Source: Kineosporia succinea
GTDB lineage: Bacteria; Actinomycetota; Actinomycetes; Actinomycetales; Kineosporiaceae
DNA: 64,000 bases
NCBI RefSeq assembly: GCF_030811555.1
Contig: NZ_JAUSQZ010000001.1
Location: 124,001-188,000 of the forward strand
Direction of reading: 5' to 3'
A program made the position numbers and the translations under genes. The notes below the pieces were generated by a model. The model saw only the letters and a program-made list of their open reading frames with translations, was not told where the DNA came from and ran no database searches. Shown here in pieces: positions 8,045-18,040 of this stretch (position 1 is the stretch's first letter; each line of letters starts with the position of its first letter).

Positions 8045-8919
8045 CCACCACCGAGGCAGAACCGACCACGACCACCCCGACGAGACAGAACAGAAGACGC
8101 CGCACCGGCTGGGAGTGGCTGGCCCTGACCGCCACCGTCCTGATCGCCCTGGTCATGGCCGCCCCCCTGCTCCTGGTGCTGCTCAACGCCTTCAAGTCTC
8201 CCGAGGACTTCGCCGGCAACGGCCCGCTCGGTCTGCCCACGGGCCTGTACTTCGACGGCGTCAAGACCTTCTGGGACGCGGTCAACTTCCCGGAGAAGGT
8301 CTGGAACAGCATCCTGATCTCCGGCTGCGTCGCGATCGGCGGCGTGCTGGTCTCGGTGCTCAACGCCTACGCCCTGGGCATCGGGCGGATCCGGGGCCGG
8401 ATGTGGGTGCTCATCGCCTTCCTGCTCGCCACCATCGTGCCGCAGGAGGCCCTGCTCTACCCGCTCTACATCATGTTCAAGAACGTCGGCCTGTACGACA
8501 CCGTCTGGTCGGTCGTCATCGTGTTCATCGTGATCCACGGCGCTTTCGGCACCTACCTGCTGGCCAGCGTCTTCGGCGCCTTCCCGCGCGAGCTGCTCGA
8601 GGCGGCGGCTCTCGACGGGGCGAGCCGGTGGCAGATCCTCTGGCGCGTGGTGGTTCCCGTCTGCCGCCCGACCCTGGCCGTGCTGGCCGTGTTCTTCTTC
8701 ATCTGGACCTGGAACGAGTTCCTGATCCCCCTGTCGTTCCTGGTCAGCGAGAGCAACCAGACCGTGCAGGTGGGCATCGCCACGCTGCAGGGCGAGCGGA
8801 TCATGAACGTCACCACGATCAGTGCCTCCGCCCTCCTGGGCATCGCGCCGACGCTGATCTTCTTCCTGGTCTTCCAGCGCACCCTGACCCGCGGGCTCAC
8901 CGCAGGCGCGATCAAGTGA
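8041..8919 (+). CDS. Sugar ABC transporter permease (MalG type)
   Basis: 292 residues, six helices, preceded by a Thr/Arg-rich cytoplasmic N-terminus. The EAA motif reads EAAALDGASRWQILWRVV. The ATG overlaps the upstream permease stop by four bases (ATGA). It ends with the common MalG-type tail RGLTAGAIK. Forms the heterodimeric channel with the preceding permease. Confidence 0.93.
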   Translation: MTTTEAEPTTTTPTRQNRRRRTGWEWLALTATVLIALVMAAPLLLVLLNAFKSPEDFAGNGPLGLPTGLYFDGVKTFWDAVNFPEKVWNSILISGCVAIGGVLVSVLNAYALGIGRIRGRMWVLIAFLLATIVPQEALLYPLYIMFKNVGLYDTVWSVVIVFIVIHGAFGTYLLASVFGAFPRELLEAAALDGASRWQILWRVVVPVCRPTLAVLAVFFFIWTWNEFLIPLSFLVSESNQTVQVGIATLQGERIMNVTTISASALLGIAPTLIFFLVFQRTLTRGLTAGAIK

Positions 8920-8935
8920 AAGGGCCGATCCATCC

Positions 8936-11200
8936 ATGAAGTTCACCGACGGCTTCTGGCGAATCCGCGACGGCGTGGAAGCCCTGTACGCCCGCGAGGT
9001 GTACGACCTGGAGAGCACCGCGACGCAGCTCGTGATCACCGGCGCCACGCGGGTCGTGAACCACCGCGGCGACACGCTCAACGCCCCCACCCTGACCGTG
9101 ACGCTCGACTCCCCCGCCGAGGACGTCGTGCGCGTGCGGGTGGAGCACCACAGGGGAGCCCGTCCGCCGCAGCGGTTCGACCTCGACGAGACCGCGAAGG
9201 GGACCGCCGAGATCGACGGCGACCACGGCGTCCTCAGGTCAGGCACCCTGGAGGCCCGGGTCACCAGGGGCACCCCCTGGAACCTCACGTTCGCCCAGAA
9301 CGGGAAGATCCTGACCCGCAGCGGCCACCGGTCGCTGGGGCTGATGCGGCACGAGGGCCGCACCTACGTGCACGAGCAGCTCGAGCTGGGCGTGGGCGAG
9401 ACCATCTACGGCCTGGGCGAGCGCTTCGGCCCGCTGGTGAAGAACGGCCAGAGCGTGGACATCTGGAACGAGGACGGCGGTACGTCGAGCGAGCAGGCGT
9501 ACAAGAACGTGCCGTTCTTCGTCTCCAGCGGGGGTTACGGCGTGCTGGTCAACGACGCCGGCCGGGTCTCGTTCGAGATCGGCTCGGAATCGGTCGAGCG
9601 CACGCAGTTCTCGGTGCCCGGTGAGGTGCTGGAGTACCTGGTCATCGGCGGCCCCACCCCGAAGGACGTGCTCGACCGCTACACCGCGCTCACCGGTCGC
9701 CCGGCGCAGGTGCCGGCCTGGAGCTACGGCACCTGGCTGAGCACGAGCTTCACCACGGACTACCGCGAGGAGACCGTCAACCACTTCGTCGACGGCATGA
9801 AGGACCGCGGGATCCCGCTCAGCGTCTTCCATTTCGACTGCTTCTGGATGCGCGAGTTCAGCTGGACCGACTTCACCTGGGACCCGCGGGTGTTCCCCGA
9901 CCCGGTCGGCATGCTGAGCCGCCTGCGGGAGAAGGACGTGCGGGTCTGCGTCTGGATCAACCCCTACATCGCCCAGCGCGCCGGGATCTTCGACGAGGCG
10001 GACGAAAAGGGTTACCTGCTCAAGAAGAAGGACGGCACCACGTTCCAGTGGGACCTGTGGCAGGCCGGGATGGGCCTGGTCGACTTCACCAACCCGGACG
10101 CGGTGGCCTGGTACCAGGGGCATCTGCGCCGGCTGCTGAGCGAGGGCGTCGACGCCTTCAAGACCGACTTCGGCGAGCGGGTCCCCACCGACGTGGTGTA
10201 CCACAACGGCGCCGACCCGGAGAGCATGCACAACTTCTACACGCAGCTCTACAACCGGGCCGTCTTCGAGGTGCTGGAAGAGGTCAGGGGACGCGGCGAG
10301 GCCGTCGTGTTCGCGCGCTCGGCGACCACGGGCGGTCAGCAGTTCCCGGTGCACTGGGGTGGTGACAGCACGGCCTCCTACGTCTCGATGGCCGAGACCC
10401 TCCGCGGCGGGCTGAGTATCGGCCTGTCCGGGTTCGGGTTGTGGAGCCACGACATCGGCGGGTTCGAGGGCACGCCCGACGTCACCCTGTTCAAGCGGTG
10501 GACGGCGTTCGGCATGCTGTCGAGCCACAGCCGGTTCCACGGGAGCGGCTCGTACCGGGTGCCGTGGCTGGTCGACGACGACGACGCCACGGATCTCGGC
10601 GCGGCGGCCGTGGCCCGCAGGTTCGGGAAGCTGAAAGCCCGCCTGGCGCCGTATCTTCTGCGGGCGGGCCGGGAGGCGCACGATCGGGGCACACCGGTGA
10701 TGCGGCCGATGCTGCTGGAGTTCCCCGGCGATCCGGCGGTGGCCTACCTCGACCGGCAGTACCTCCTGGGGCCCGATCTGCTGGTGGCGCCGGTGTTCAC
10801 GCCCGACGGCACGGTCGACTACTACCTGCCCGAGGGCCGGTGGGTGAGTCTGCTGACCGGTGAGGGCGTCGAGGGTGGACGGTGGGTCCAGGAGCGTCAT
10901 GAGGTGGACTCCCTGCCCCTCCTGGTGCGGCCGGGGGGCGTGATCCCGCTCGGCGCGCGCGACGACCGTCCCGACACCGAGCACCTCGACGGGCTGACGC
11001 TGCTGGTCAACCCGGGTGCCGACGACGGCTGGGAGCGGACGGTGGATATCCTCGACCCCCGTGGCGACCTGGCGACCTTCACCGTGCGCACGGAGAACGG
11101 CCGCGTCACGGCCCACTCCGACGTCCGCGACGGCTGGGGTCTGGCCCGGCCCGGCGGCGAGCGGGTGGCCGCACAGGACGGGACCGCGGTTGTCGACTGA
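8936..11200 (+). CDS. yicI: GH31 alpha-xylosidase (YicI type)
   Basis: 754 residues, the usual length for YicI-type enzymes, cytoplasmic (no signal peptide). The nucleophile is D411 in FKTDFGE and the acid/base is D477 in HWGGDST. The segment FHFDCFWMREFSWTDFTWD, with the cysteine and bulky aromatics, is typical of alpha-xylosidases rather than alpha-glucosidases. It should release xylose from the non-reducing end of isoprimeverose or xyloglucan oligosaccharides brought in by the transporter. Follows the permease by 16 bp. Confidence 0.92.
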   Translation: MKFTDGFWRIRDGVEALYAREVYDLESTATQLVITGATRVVNHRGDTLNAPTLTVTLDSPAEDVVRVRVEHHRGARPPQRFDLDETAKGTAEIDGDHGVLRSGTLEARVTRGTPWNLTFAQNGKILTRSGHRSLGLMRHEGRTYVHEQLELGVGETIYGLGERFGPLVKNGQSVDIWNEDGGTSSEQAYKNVPFFVSSGGYGVLVNDAGRVSFEIGSESVERTQFSVPGEVLEYLVIGGPTPKDVLDRYTALTGRPAQVPAWSYGTWLSTSFTTDYREETVNHFVDGMKDRGIPLSVFHFDCFWMREFSWTDFTWDPRVFPDPVGMLSRLREKDVRVCVWINPYIAQRAGIFDEADEKGYLLKKKDGTTFQWDLWQAGMGLVDFTNPDAVAWYQGHLRRLLSEGVDAFKTDFGERVPTDVVYHNGADPESMHNFYTQLYNRAVFEVLEEVRGRGEAVVFARSATTGGQQFPVHWGGDSTASYVSMAETLRGGLSIGLSGFGLWSHDIGGFEGTPDVTLFKRWTAFGMLSSHSRFHGSGSYRVPWLVDDDDATDLGAAAVARRFGKLKARLAPYLLRAGREAHDRGTPVMRPMLLEFPGDPAVAYLDRQYLLGPDLLVAPVFTPDGTVDYYLPEGRWVSLLTGEGVEGGRWVQERHEVDSLPLLVRPGGVIPLGARDDRPDTEHLDGLTLLVNPGADDGWERTVDILDPRGDLATFTVRTENGRVTAHSDVRDGWGLARPGGERVAAQDGTAVVD

Positions 11201-11260
11201 ACCGTCACCGGCCGAGCGGTCGCGGGCCGGGCGGACCCCGGCCGGCCCGGGGGGCCTTCG

Positions 11261-12325
11261 GTGAGCGCCGATCCGCCGAAGGCCCGGCGCCCGACGATCT
11301 ACGACGTGGCCAAGGAGGCCGGGGTCTCGCACCAGACGGTCGCGATGGTGCTGCGGGGTCAGGGCAAGTTCCGTCCGGAGACGCTGAAGCGGGTGTCGGC
11401 GGCGATCGAGACGCTGCGGTACCGGCCGAACAACGCCGCGCGGGCCCTGGCCACGAGCAGCGCCAACCGGATCGGGGCGCTGGTGTTCGAGCTGACCGAG
11501 GTCGGCCCGAGCAAGACGGTGCAGGGCGCCAGCCTGCGCGCCGCCGAGGCCGGCTACCTGCTCGAGATCGTCAGCCTGCCGCTCGACGAGCACCTGCGCG
11601 AGCAGATGGGTGACAGCGGCGCGATCGGGCGGGCCCTGGGCCTGCTCGACCGCGCCGACGTCGCCGGGATCCTGGCGTTCGCCCCCGTCGACCCCCTGCT
11701 CGCGACCCGGGCGGCGACTCCGGACGCGGCGTTCGGGCCGGTGAGTGTTCCTCTCGTCATGGAGCTGGAACCGGACCCGGCCCACGGGCGCACGCTCAGC
11801 GACCGCGGGATGTCGCTGGTGGCCGACCATCTCGTCGGCCTGGGGCACACCCGGATCGCCTACCTGGGCGGGTCGGTGACCTGGGTGGCGGCCCGGCGGC
11901 GCAGCGAGGCCGTGCGCGGGGCGCTGGCCCGGCACGGTCTCGAGGTGACGACGGAGCTGACCGGTGACTGGTCGGCGGCCTCCGGCGCCCAGGCGGTGCG
12001 CGACCTGGGCCGCCCCGCGCTGGAGGAGGTCACGGCCATCATCTGCGGCAACGACCAGATGGCGCTGGGCGCGCTGCTGGCCCTCGACGAGCACGGCATC
12101 GACGTGCCCGGGCAGATGAGCGTGACCGGGTTCGACGGGATCCCCGAAAGTGGTTTCCTGCGGCCGCCCCTGACCACCGTGAAGGTGGACTACGCCTCGC
12201 ACGGCCGCCGTCTGGTGGAGACGCTGCTCAACCGGCTGGGGCAGCCGGCCGAGCTGACCACCGCCGACGACACCGAGTTCCTGGCCCGGGCCAGCACCGC
12301 CCCGCCCGGAAGGCTCAGGAGCTGA
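11261..12325 (+). CDS. LacI-family transcriptional repressor of the xyloside operon
   Basis: 354 residues from a GTG. The N-terminal helix-turn-helix reads PTIYDVAKEAGVSHQTVAMVLRG, with the hinge helix RPNNAARALAT, followed by a periplasmic-binding-like sensor domain that ends in a typical LacI tail (VTGFDGIPESGFLRPPLTTV). Last in the operon, so probably autoregulated with it through the operators at 5706-5731. The inducer is inferred to be a xylosyl sugar. Confidence 0.9.
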   Translation: MSADPPKARRPTIYDVAKEAGVSHQTVAMVLRGQGKFRPETLKRVSAAIETLRYRPNNAARALATSSANRIGALVFELTEVGPSKTVQGASLRAAEAGYLLEIVSLPLDEHLREQMGDSGAIGRALGLLDRADVAGILAFAPVDPLLATRAATPDAAFGPVSVPLVMELEPDPAHGRTLSDRGMSLVADHLVGLGHTRIAYLGGSVTWVAARRRSEAVRGALARHGLEVTTELTGDWSAASGAQAVRDLGRPALEEVTAIICGNDQMALGALLALDEHGIDVPGQMSVTGFDGIPESGFLRPPLTTVKVDYASHGRRLVETLLNRLGQPAELTTADDTEFLARASTAPPGRLRS

Positions 12326-12460
12326 ACTTCTCCCGGCCCGCGAGCGCCGAGGACACCAGATCGTCCTCGGGCAGCGGGGTTCCGGAGGCGACCGCCGCCG
12401 TCCACTGCCCCACCGTGCCGACCGCCGCGACGCCGGCGTTCGGCAGCGTCATCAGGGTGG
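12315..12460 (-). pseudogene. 3' remnant of an unidentified leftward gene
   Basis: A minus-strand frame ending at 12315 reads MTLPNAGVAAVGTVGQWTAA and then PLPEDDLVSSALAGREKFSS, which looks like the C-terminus of a soluble protein with normal codon bias. Upstream it runs straight into the remains of a plus-strand AraC gene and loses any sense, so only about 45 residues survive. Family not recognised. It converges on the lacI gene with a ten-base overlap. Confidence 0.25.
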
Positions 12461-12461
12461 G

Positions 12462-12934
12462 GTGGAGGTCGGCGGCGGGCACGCGCCCGAGGCGTCCTGG
12501 AGGATCTCGGCGCGGTACATCGAGGGGCCGGTGGTGAACGCGGACACGGACGCCCCGATCGCCGAGGTGCCCACCCGGGCGCTGGGCCATCCGGACGAAC
12601 CGCTGCCCCTGGGGGATCTCGCCGCGCGGGCCACGATAGCCCGCCGTAACTTCGTTCGCAGGTTCCGGGAGGCCACCGGGCCGACGCCGGCCGCTGGGTG
12701 ACCGACCGGCGGCCGGACGAGGCGAGGCGGTTGCCGGAGACGACCGACTGGGCGGTCGACCGGGTCGCCCACCACGGCGGTCCCGGCAGCCCGGTGCCCC
12801 TGCGGCAGCCCTTCACGGCGCGTTTCGGCACGTCACCGGCGGGGTACCGGCGCTCGTTCCGGGACCGGCCGGGCCACATCACGTCAAAGCAACGGTTTGA
12901 CCCCACCCAAGAACGACCCGCAACCTCTGGTTAA
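12462..12934 (+). pseudogene. AraC/GlxA-type regulator, frameshifted and 5'-truncated
   Basis: Two overlapping frames together give the C-terminal AraC DNA-binding domain. 12462-12701 reads VVNADTDAPIAEV..PLPLGDLAARATIARRNFVRRF, and from 12698 the other frame continues VTDRRPDEARRLPETTDWAVDRVAHH..RFGTSPAGYRRSF. A shift near 12698 breaks it, and the N-terminal amidotransferase-like domain of GlxA-type regulators is absent. Several odd substitutions (GPGSPVPLRQP where the second HTH should be) suggest long decay. Confidence 0.7.
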
Positions 12935-12945
12935 CCTCAGACGAG

Positions 12946-12973
12946 TTCACAAGCGTTCGACAGGCTCGATAAT
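12946..12973 (+). promoter_or_regulatory. Candidate promoter of the cystine-type ABC operon
   Basis: TTCACA at 12946-12951 and GATAAT at 12968-12973 are 16 bp apart, close to the consensus spacing. The binding-protein ATG is 37 bp further on. Confidence 0.4.
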
Positions 12974-13009
12974 TTGCACCTTGTCTGTCGACTAGGAAGG
13001 GTATGTCCG

Positions 13010-13834
13010 ATGATCAGCAAGAGGTTCCTCGCCGTCTCCGCGGCCGCACTCATGACCCTGGGTCTGGCCGCCTGCGGCAGTGACTCGGACAGTTCGGGTG
13101 ACGCCGGCGCCGGCGGCAAGGAGCCGCTGAAGGTCGGCACCGAGGGCACCTACGCGCCCTTCACGTTCCACGACACCGCCGACGGCAACAAGCTCACCGG
13201 CTACGACGTCGAGGTGGTCGAGGCGGTCGCCGCCAAGCTCGGCCGCGAGGTCGAGTTCTCCGAGACCACCTGGGACACGATCTTCGCGGGCCTGGAGGCC
13301 AAGCGCTTCGACGTGGTGGCCAACCAGGTCACGATCAACCCCGAGCGCGAGGCCAAGTACAGCTTCTCCCAGCCGTACACCGACTCGGTCGGCGTGATCG
13401 TCACCCGCTCCGACGACTCCTCGATCACCACCGCGGCCGACCTCAAGGGCAAGACCGCCGCCCAGTCGTCCACCAGCAGCTTCGGTACGGCCGCCAAGGA
13501 CGCCGGGGCGAACGTGGAGGCGGTCGAGGGCTTCAGCCAGGCGATCCCGCTGCTCAAGCAGAAGCGCGTCGACGTCACCCTGAACGACAGCCTGGCCGTG
13601 CTCAACTACCTCACCGAGAGCGGCGACAAGGACGTCAAGATCGCCGGCGAGATCGGCGACCCGACGCAGCAGGCCTTCGCCTTCCGCAAGGACAGCGAGC
13701 TGCCCGCCGAGTTCGACAAGGCGCTGAACGAACTGCGCGCCGACGGCACGCTGGCCAAGATCTCCGAGAAGTACTTCGGCAAGGACGTCTCCGGCGCCGG
13801 CGCCGAGAGCTCCCCGAGCCCGTCCGCGAGCTGA
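13010..13834 (+). CDS. Amino-acid (cystine-type) ABC transporter, substrate-binding lipoprotein
   Basis: 274 residues from the ATG at 13010 (AGGAAGGG ribosome site). The lipobox is LAAC, then a Ser/Asp/Gly linker. The SBP_bac_3 domain begins [17 protein letters not shown] and contains [20 protein letters not shown], closest in pattern to FliY/TcyJ L-cystine binding proteins. Substrate is inferred, other polar amino acids are possible. Ends with a short Ser/Pro tail. First of three genes forming a complete importer. Confidence 0.9.
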   Translation: MISKRFLAVSAAALMTLGLAACGSDSDSSGDAGAGGKEPLKVGTEGTYAPFTFHDTADGNKLTGYDVEVVEAVAAKLGREVEFSETTWDTIFAGLEAKRFDVVANQVTINPEREAKYSFSQPYTDSVGVIVTRSDDSSITTAADLKGKTAAQSSTSSFGTAAKDAGANVEAVEGFSQAIPLLKQKRVDVTLNDSLAVLNYLTESGDKDVKIAGEIGDPTQQAFAFRKDSELPAEFDKALNELRADGTLAKISEKYFGKDVSGAGAESSPSPSAS

Positions 13835-13840
13835 TCCCTC

Positions 13841-14509
13841 GTGGAGGAGTCCAAGGTCGAGCTGATCCGCAGCTCGCTCGGGCCGCTGCTGGAGGGGATG
13901 GTCAAGGGGACCATCCCCCTCACGGCGATCAGCTTCGTGCTGGGGATCCTGCTCGCACTGGTGGTGGCGCTGATGCGGCTGTCACCGATCTGGCCGATCT
14001 CCGCGATCGCCCGGTTCTACGTCTCGGTGATCCGCGGAACGCCGCTGCTGGTGCAGCTTCTCATCATCTTCTACGGCCTGCCGGAGATCGGTGCGACGAT
14101 CGACCCGTACCCGAGCGCCGTCATCGCGTTCACCCTGAACGTGGGCGGGTACGCCTCGGAGATCATCCGCGCGGCCATCGTCTCGGTGCCGCGCGGGCAG
14201 TGGGAGGCGGCCTCGACCGTCGGCATGAACTACCCGACGACCCTGCGGCGGATCATCCTGCCGCAGGCCACCCGGGTCGCCGTGCCGCCGCTGTCGAACA
14301 CGCTGATCTCGCTGGTGAAGGACACCTCGCTGGCCTCGACCATCCTGGTCACCGAGACGATGCGCAAGGCCGCCGAGATCGCCGGGCCGACCTTCGAGTT
14401 CTTCACCCTGTACATGGTGGCCGCCGCCTACTACTGGGTGGTCTGCCTGGTTCTCTCCTTCGCCCAGACCCGCCTGGAGACCCGACTCGATCGGTACGTG
14501 GCCACATGA
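13841..14509 (+). CDS. Amino-acid ABC transporter permease (HisM/YecS type)
   Basis: 222 residues from a GTG six bases after the binding-protein stop. Four to five membrane helices and the polar-amino-acid permease signature around [19 protein letters not shown], with the coupling loop at [20 protein letters not shown]. Probably acts as a homodimer since it is the only permease here. Confidence 0.92.
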   Translation: MEESKVELIRSSLGPLLEGMVKGTIPLTAISFVLGILLALVVALMRLSPIWPISAIARFYVSVIRGTPLLVQLLIIFYGLPEIGATIDPYPSAVIAFTLNVGGYASEIIRAAIVSVPRGQWEAASTVGMNYPTTLRRIILPQATRVAVPPLSNTLISLVKDTSLASTILVTETMRKAAEIAGPTFEFFTLYMVAAAYYWVVCLVLSFAQTRLETRLDRYVAT

Positions 14510-15252
14510 GCCTTCTCGAAGTGACCGGCCTGAACAAGGCGTTCGGCGACAACCACGTGCTGCGCGGCATCGACCTGACCGTGCCCACCGGCTCGGTGAC
14601 GGTGCTCATCGGCCCGTCCGGCTCGGGCAAGACCACGGTGCTGCGCTCGCTCAACGCCCTCGAGATCCCCGACGCCGGCACGGTGCGGATCGGGGACGTG
14701 AGCGTCGACTTCACGGCGAAGCCGGACCGCCGTCAGATCACGAAACTGCGCGCGCAGAGCGGGATGGTGTTCCAGAGCCACAACCTGTTCCCGCACCTGA
14801 GCGTGCTGCGCAACGTGATGGAGGGCCCGGTGGTGGTGCAGAGGCGCCCGGTCGCCGAGGTCCGTTCCGAGGCACTGGAGCTGCTGCGGCGGGTCGGCCT
14901 GTCCGAGAAGGCCGAGCAGTACCCGCACCAGCTCTCCGGCGGTCAGCAGCAGCGCGTCGGCATCGCCCGGGCCCTGGCGATCAAGCCGCGGCTCATGCTG
15001 TTCGACGAGCCCACCTCGGCCCTCGACCCGGAGCTCGTGGGCGAGGTGCTGACCGTGATGAAAGACCTGGCCGCCGACGGCTGGACCATGGTCGTGGTCA
15101 CCCACGAGATGCGGTTCGCCCGGCAGGTCGCCGACCAGGTGCTGTTCCTCGACGGCGGGGTGGTCGCCGAGCGCGGCACCCCGGCCGAGGTGCTCGACCA
15201 TCCGCGCGAGGAACGCACGCAACGGTTCCTGCACCGCCTGACCGACCTGTAG
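14506..15252 (+). CDS. Amino-acid ABC transporter ATP-binding protein
   Basis: 248 residues, start ATG overlapping the permease stop (ATGA). Walker [11 protein letters not shown]-loop FQSHNLFPH, signature LSGGQQQR, Walker [13 protein letters not shown] and the switch histidine in VVVTHEM are all intact. Belongs to the GlnQ/TcyC group. Energises the importer formed with the two preceding genes. Confidence 0.95.
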   Translation: MSLLEVTGLNKAFGDNHVLRGIDLTVPTGSVTVLIGPSGSGKTTVLRSLNALEIPDAGTVRIGDVSVDFTAKPDRRQITKLRAQSGMVFQSHNLFPHLSVLRNVMEGPVVVQRRPVAEVRSEALELLRRVGLSEKAEQYPHQLSGGQQQRVGIARALAIKPRLMLFDEPTSALDPELVGEVLTVMKDLAADGWTMVVVTHEMRFARQVADQVLFLDGGVVAERGTPAEVLDHPREERTQRFLHRLTDL

Positions 15253-15264
15253 AAACCGTTCGGG

Positions 15265-15936
15265 CTAGAGGCCGTTCAGCGCGGGTTCCCCGTGGCCGAA
15301 GCAGGCGATGCGCACGTTGCCCAGCTCCTGCTGGCGGCGCATCGACTGCCCGGCCCGGGCCGGGTCGGAGTTGAAGACCCCCAGCATCACGTCACCTCCG
15401 GGGCCGCGGGCGACCGTGTCGCCGGTGAAGAGCACCCCGTGCTCCGGCAGGTGCAGCGCGATGCTGCCGGGGGTGTGCCCGGGCACCTCGAGCACGTGCG
15501 CACCGCCCGCGAACGGCAGCACGTCGCCCTCGGCCAGCTCCCGGTCGACCCGGGCCGCCGGGACCGCAACCGACGGCATCCCGGCGTGCACGTCATTCCA
15601 GAGCTGTTGCTCCCAGCCGGACAGCACCGGAACCGGCGGCTGCGCGAGACCCCGCACCACCGCGGCGTCGGCCGCGTGCGCACACACCTCGACAGCACCC
15701 CAGCCCGCGATCGCGGCGGCCCCACCCGCGTGGTCCTCGTGGCCGTGGGTCAGAACCAGATGGTGGACGTCGGTGAGCTCGGCTCCCAGAGCCCGCACGG
15801 CGGAACCGATCCCGGCCTCGCTGCCGGGGAGCCCGGAGTCGATCACGGCCACCCCCTCGGCGTCGTGCCAGAGGTAGACGTGCCCGACCGGGAACCGCAG
15901 GAAAGCCAGGTTCGGGGTGAGCTCGACGAGATCCAT
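15265..15936 (-). CDS. MBL-fold metallo-hydrolase
   Basis: 223 residues from the ATG at 15936; longer upstream readings lack a ribosome site and overlap the promoter of the divergent oxidoreductase. Metal motifs are complete: THGHEDH, PGHTPGS, FTGD, and a C-terminal GHGEP. A glyoxalase II/beta-lactamase-like fold with a binuclear zinc site. The substrate cannot be told from sequence. Confidence 0.88.
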   Translation of the reverse strand: MDLVELTPNLAFLRFPVGHVYLWHDAEGVAVIDSGLPGSEAGIGSAVRALGAELTDVHHLVLTHGHEDHAGGAAAIAGWGAVEVCAHAADAAVVRGLAQPPVPVLSGWEQQLWNDVHAGMPSVAVPAARVDRELAEGDVLPFAGGAHVLEVPGHTPGSIALHLPEHGVLFTGDTVARGPGGDVMLGVFNSDPARAGQSMRRQQELGNVRIACFGHGEPALNGL

Positions 15937-16078
15937 GCCGGCGACGTTAGCTCTCCGGACCGGCCGCGGGGCCGGACTCTGCCGCCGGCAGAACCGGATG
16001 CGGAGATTCCGGTCACAACCGTGGCCGACGACGCCGCCGCACGGAATACCGGCCCGGGCCCCACCCTTCACTCATCGT

Positions 16079-17121
16079 GTGAGAAGGGTTTCGGTGGTGG
16101 TGATCGGGGCCGGTCAGGCCGGGCTGTCGGCGGCCTACCACCTGAAGCGGCGGGGCACCCACTCGTTCGTGGTGCTCGACGCCGAACCGGCTCCCGGCGG
16201 GGCCTGGCGGCACCGGTGGGAATCGCTGACCATGACCACCGTCAACGGCATCTTCGACCTGCCCGGCTTCCCGAGCCCGCCCATCGACGCGGACGAGCCC
16301 AGCCGCGTCGCGGTGCCGCGCTACTTCGCGGCGTTCGAGGAAGCGAACGATCTTCCGATCCAGCGGCCGGTGCGGGTTTCCGAGGTGCGGCGCAACGGCG
16401 CCGGCTACTGGATCGGCACCGACCACGGCACCTGGCTCGCCGACGGGATCATCAACGCCACCGGCACCTGGACCAACCCCACGCTGCCGCCCCACCCCGG
16501 CCGGGAGACCTTCACCGGCCGGCAGCTGCACACCAGCGACTACGTCTCGGCCGCCGAGTTCAGCGGGCAGCGCGTGGCGGTGGTCGGTGGGGGCATCTCG
16601 GCGCTCGAGCAGCTGGAGGAGATCTCCCGGGACGCGGCCACGTTCTGGTACACCCGCCGCGAACCGGTGTTCCGTGAGGGCGCTTTCGAGCCGGAGGAGG
16701 CCGGGCGCGAGACGATCGCCAAGGTGGTCGCCGACGTCGAGGCGGGAAGGCCCACCGGCAGCGTGGTCTCGTACACCGGGCTGATCTGGACGCCCTACGC
16801 TCTCGCGGCGAGGGAACGGGGTGTGCTGCGGCGCCGGCCCATGTTCACCGCGATCGAGCCGACCGGGGTGCGGGAGGCCGACGGGTCGTTCACACCGGTC
16901 GACGTCATCCTCTGGGCCACCGGCTTCCGCCCGGCCCTGAAACACCTGGAACCGCTGGGGCTCCGCAACGACCGGGCGGGATCCGGCTCCGGGGAACCGA
17001 GGTCGAACCCGGTCTGCACCTCATCGGTTTCGGCCCGTCCCAGTCGACCGTGGGGGCCAACCGGGCGGGCCGGGCCGCGGTCAGTGCCCTGACGAAACAC
17101 CTGGCACTGACCGCGGTCTGA
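16079..17121 (+). pseudogene. FAD/NAD(P)-dependent oxidoreductase, frameshifted near its 3' end
   Basis: From a GTG at 16079: FAD-binding VVVIGAGQAGLSAAYHL, an NADPH-binding GGGISALEQ, and the ATGF motif (VILWATGFRPALKHL), a pattern of single-component flavin monooxygenase-like proteins. After LRNDRAG near 16978 the frame turns into Arg/Ser/Pro-rich nonsense that stops at 17092. The +1 alternative frame continues naturally as GIRLRGTEVEPGLHLIGFGP and VSALTKHLALTAV to a stop at 17121. One G missing from GCGGGATC would explain it: either a real mutation or a sequencing slip. The damaged protein would lose the last 48 residues. Confidence 0.8.
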
Positions 17122-17126
17122 CGACG

Positions 17127-17999
17127 TCACTTGCGGGGCGAACCGAAGTCCTGCACCCAGTACTGGCCGTAGTCGGCGCCGCTACCGGCCGCGTAGCCCA
17201 CGCCCAGCTCGGTCAGGCCGCAGTTGAGGATGTTGGCCTTGTGCCCGGCCGAGTTCATCCAGCCCTTCATCACGGCCTCGGGCGTCGACTGCCCGGCCGC
17301 GATGTTCTCCGCGGCCCCCGACCAGATGTACCCGGCCGCGGTCATCCGGTCGAACGGGCTGGTGCCGTCCTGGCTCTCGTGGCTGAAGTAGTTGTTCTTC
17401 AGCATGTCCTCGGCGTGGTCCTGGGCCGCCTTGGTCAGCGCGGTGCTGGCCTTCAGCTCGACCTTGCAGCCGTTCGCCGCGCGCTCCTTGTTGGTCAGCG
17501 CGAGCACCTCGGCCTGGAACTTCTCGGTCTGGGTGCCCCCCGTCGACGGGGACGTGGTCGTGCCGCCGGACGGCGAGGTGGTCGTGGTGTCGCTGGGCTC
17601 GGTCGTGTCGCTGGGCCCGGTCGTGTCCGACGGCCCGGTCGTGTCGCTCGGCCCGGTCGTGTCCGAGGGCTCGCTGGTGTCGGAGGGCTCGCTGGTCGGG
17701 GCCGTGGTGGTCGGGCTCGTGGTCGGGGTGCCGTGCCCGTGCCCGTGGCCGTGACGGTGCTTGCGGCGGTGCTGCCTGACCTCCTGGGCGTCCGGCGAGG
17801 TGGCGCCGGCGGTCGGCTCCTCGGTCGTGGACGCGCCGGGTTCGGTGATGGTGGTGTTGTCCGAGACCGGGGCGGCGTTGGCGGCGCCACCGTTGGCCCA
17901 CGGGGTGCACGCGAACGCGGCTCCGGTTCCTCCGACGATGACAGCGGTGACGCCGGCGATGAGCACCGGCCGGACCTTCTGATGACGTGTCAGGGACAT
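17127..17999 (-). CDS. Secreted CAP/SCP-domain protein (YkwD type)
   Basis: 290 residues from the ATG at 17999. An N-terminal signal/anchor helix is followed by a long Thr/Ser/Pro linker with a HGHGHGHG stretch and repeated GPSDTT units. The C-terminal 130 residues form a CAP domain: LTNKERAANGC, DHAEDMLKNNYFSHES, AAENIAAG, WMNSAGHKANILN. Bacterial CAP proteins are extracellular and of unclear activity, often linked to spores or the envelope. The His-rich piece may bind metal. Confidence 0.9.
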   Translation of the reverse strand: MSLTRHQKVRPVLIAGVTAVIVGGTGAAFACTPWANGGAANAAPVSDNTTITEPGASTTEEPTAGATSPDAQEVRQHRRKHRHGHGHGHGTPTTSPTTTAPTSEPSDTSEPSDTTGPSDTTGPSDTTGPSDTTEPSDTTTTSPSGGTTTSPSTGGTQTEKFQAEVLALTNKERAANGCKVELKASTALTKAAQDHAEDMLKNNYFSHESQDGTSPFDRMTAAGYIWSGAAENIAAGQSTPEAVMKGWMNSAGHKANILNCGLTELGVGYAAGSGADYGQYWVQDFGSPRK

Positions 18000-18040
18000 G
18001 GCCGCGATGTCTAGCACGATCGCGGATTAAGGCGTTCTCA

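Noticed and set aside
9239-12202. Nearly 1000-codon minus-strand frame opposite the xylosidase and lacI genes
   Set aside because: Antisense shadow caused by high GC; no domains, and the plus strand holds two well-recognised genes.
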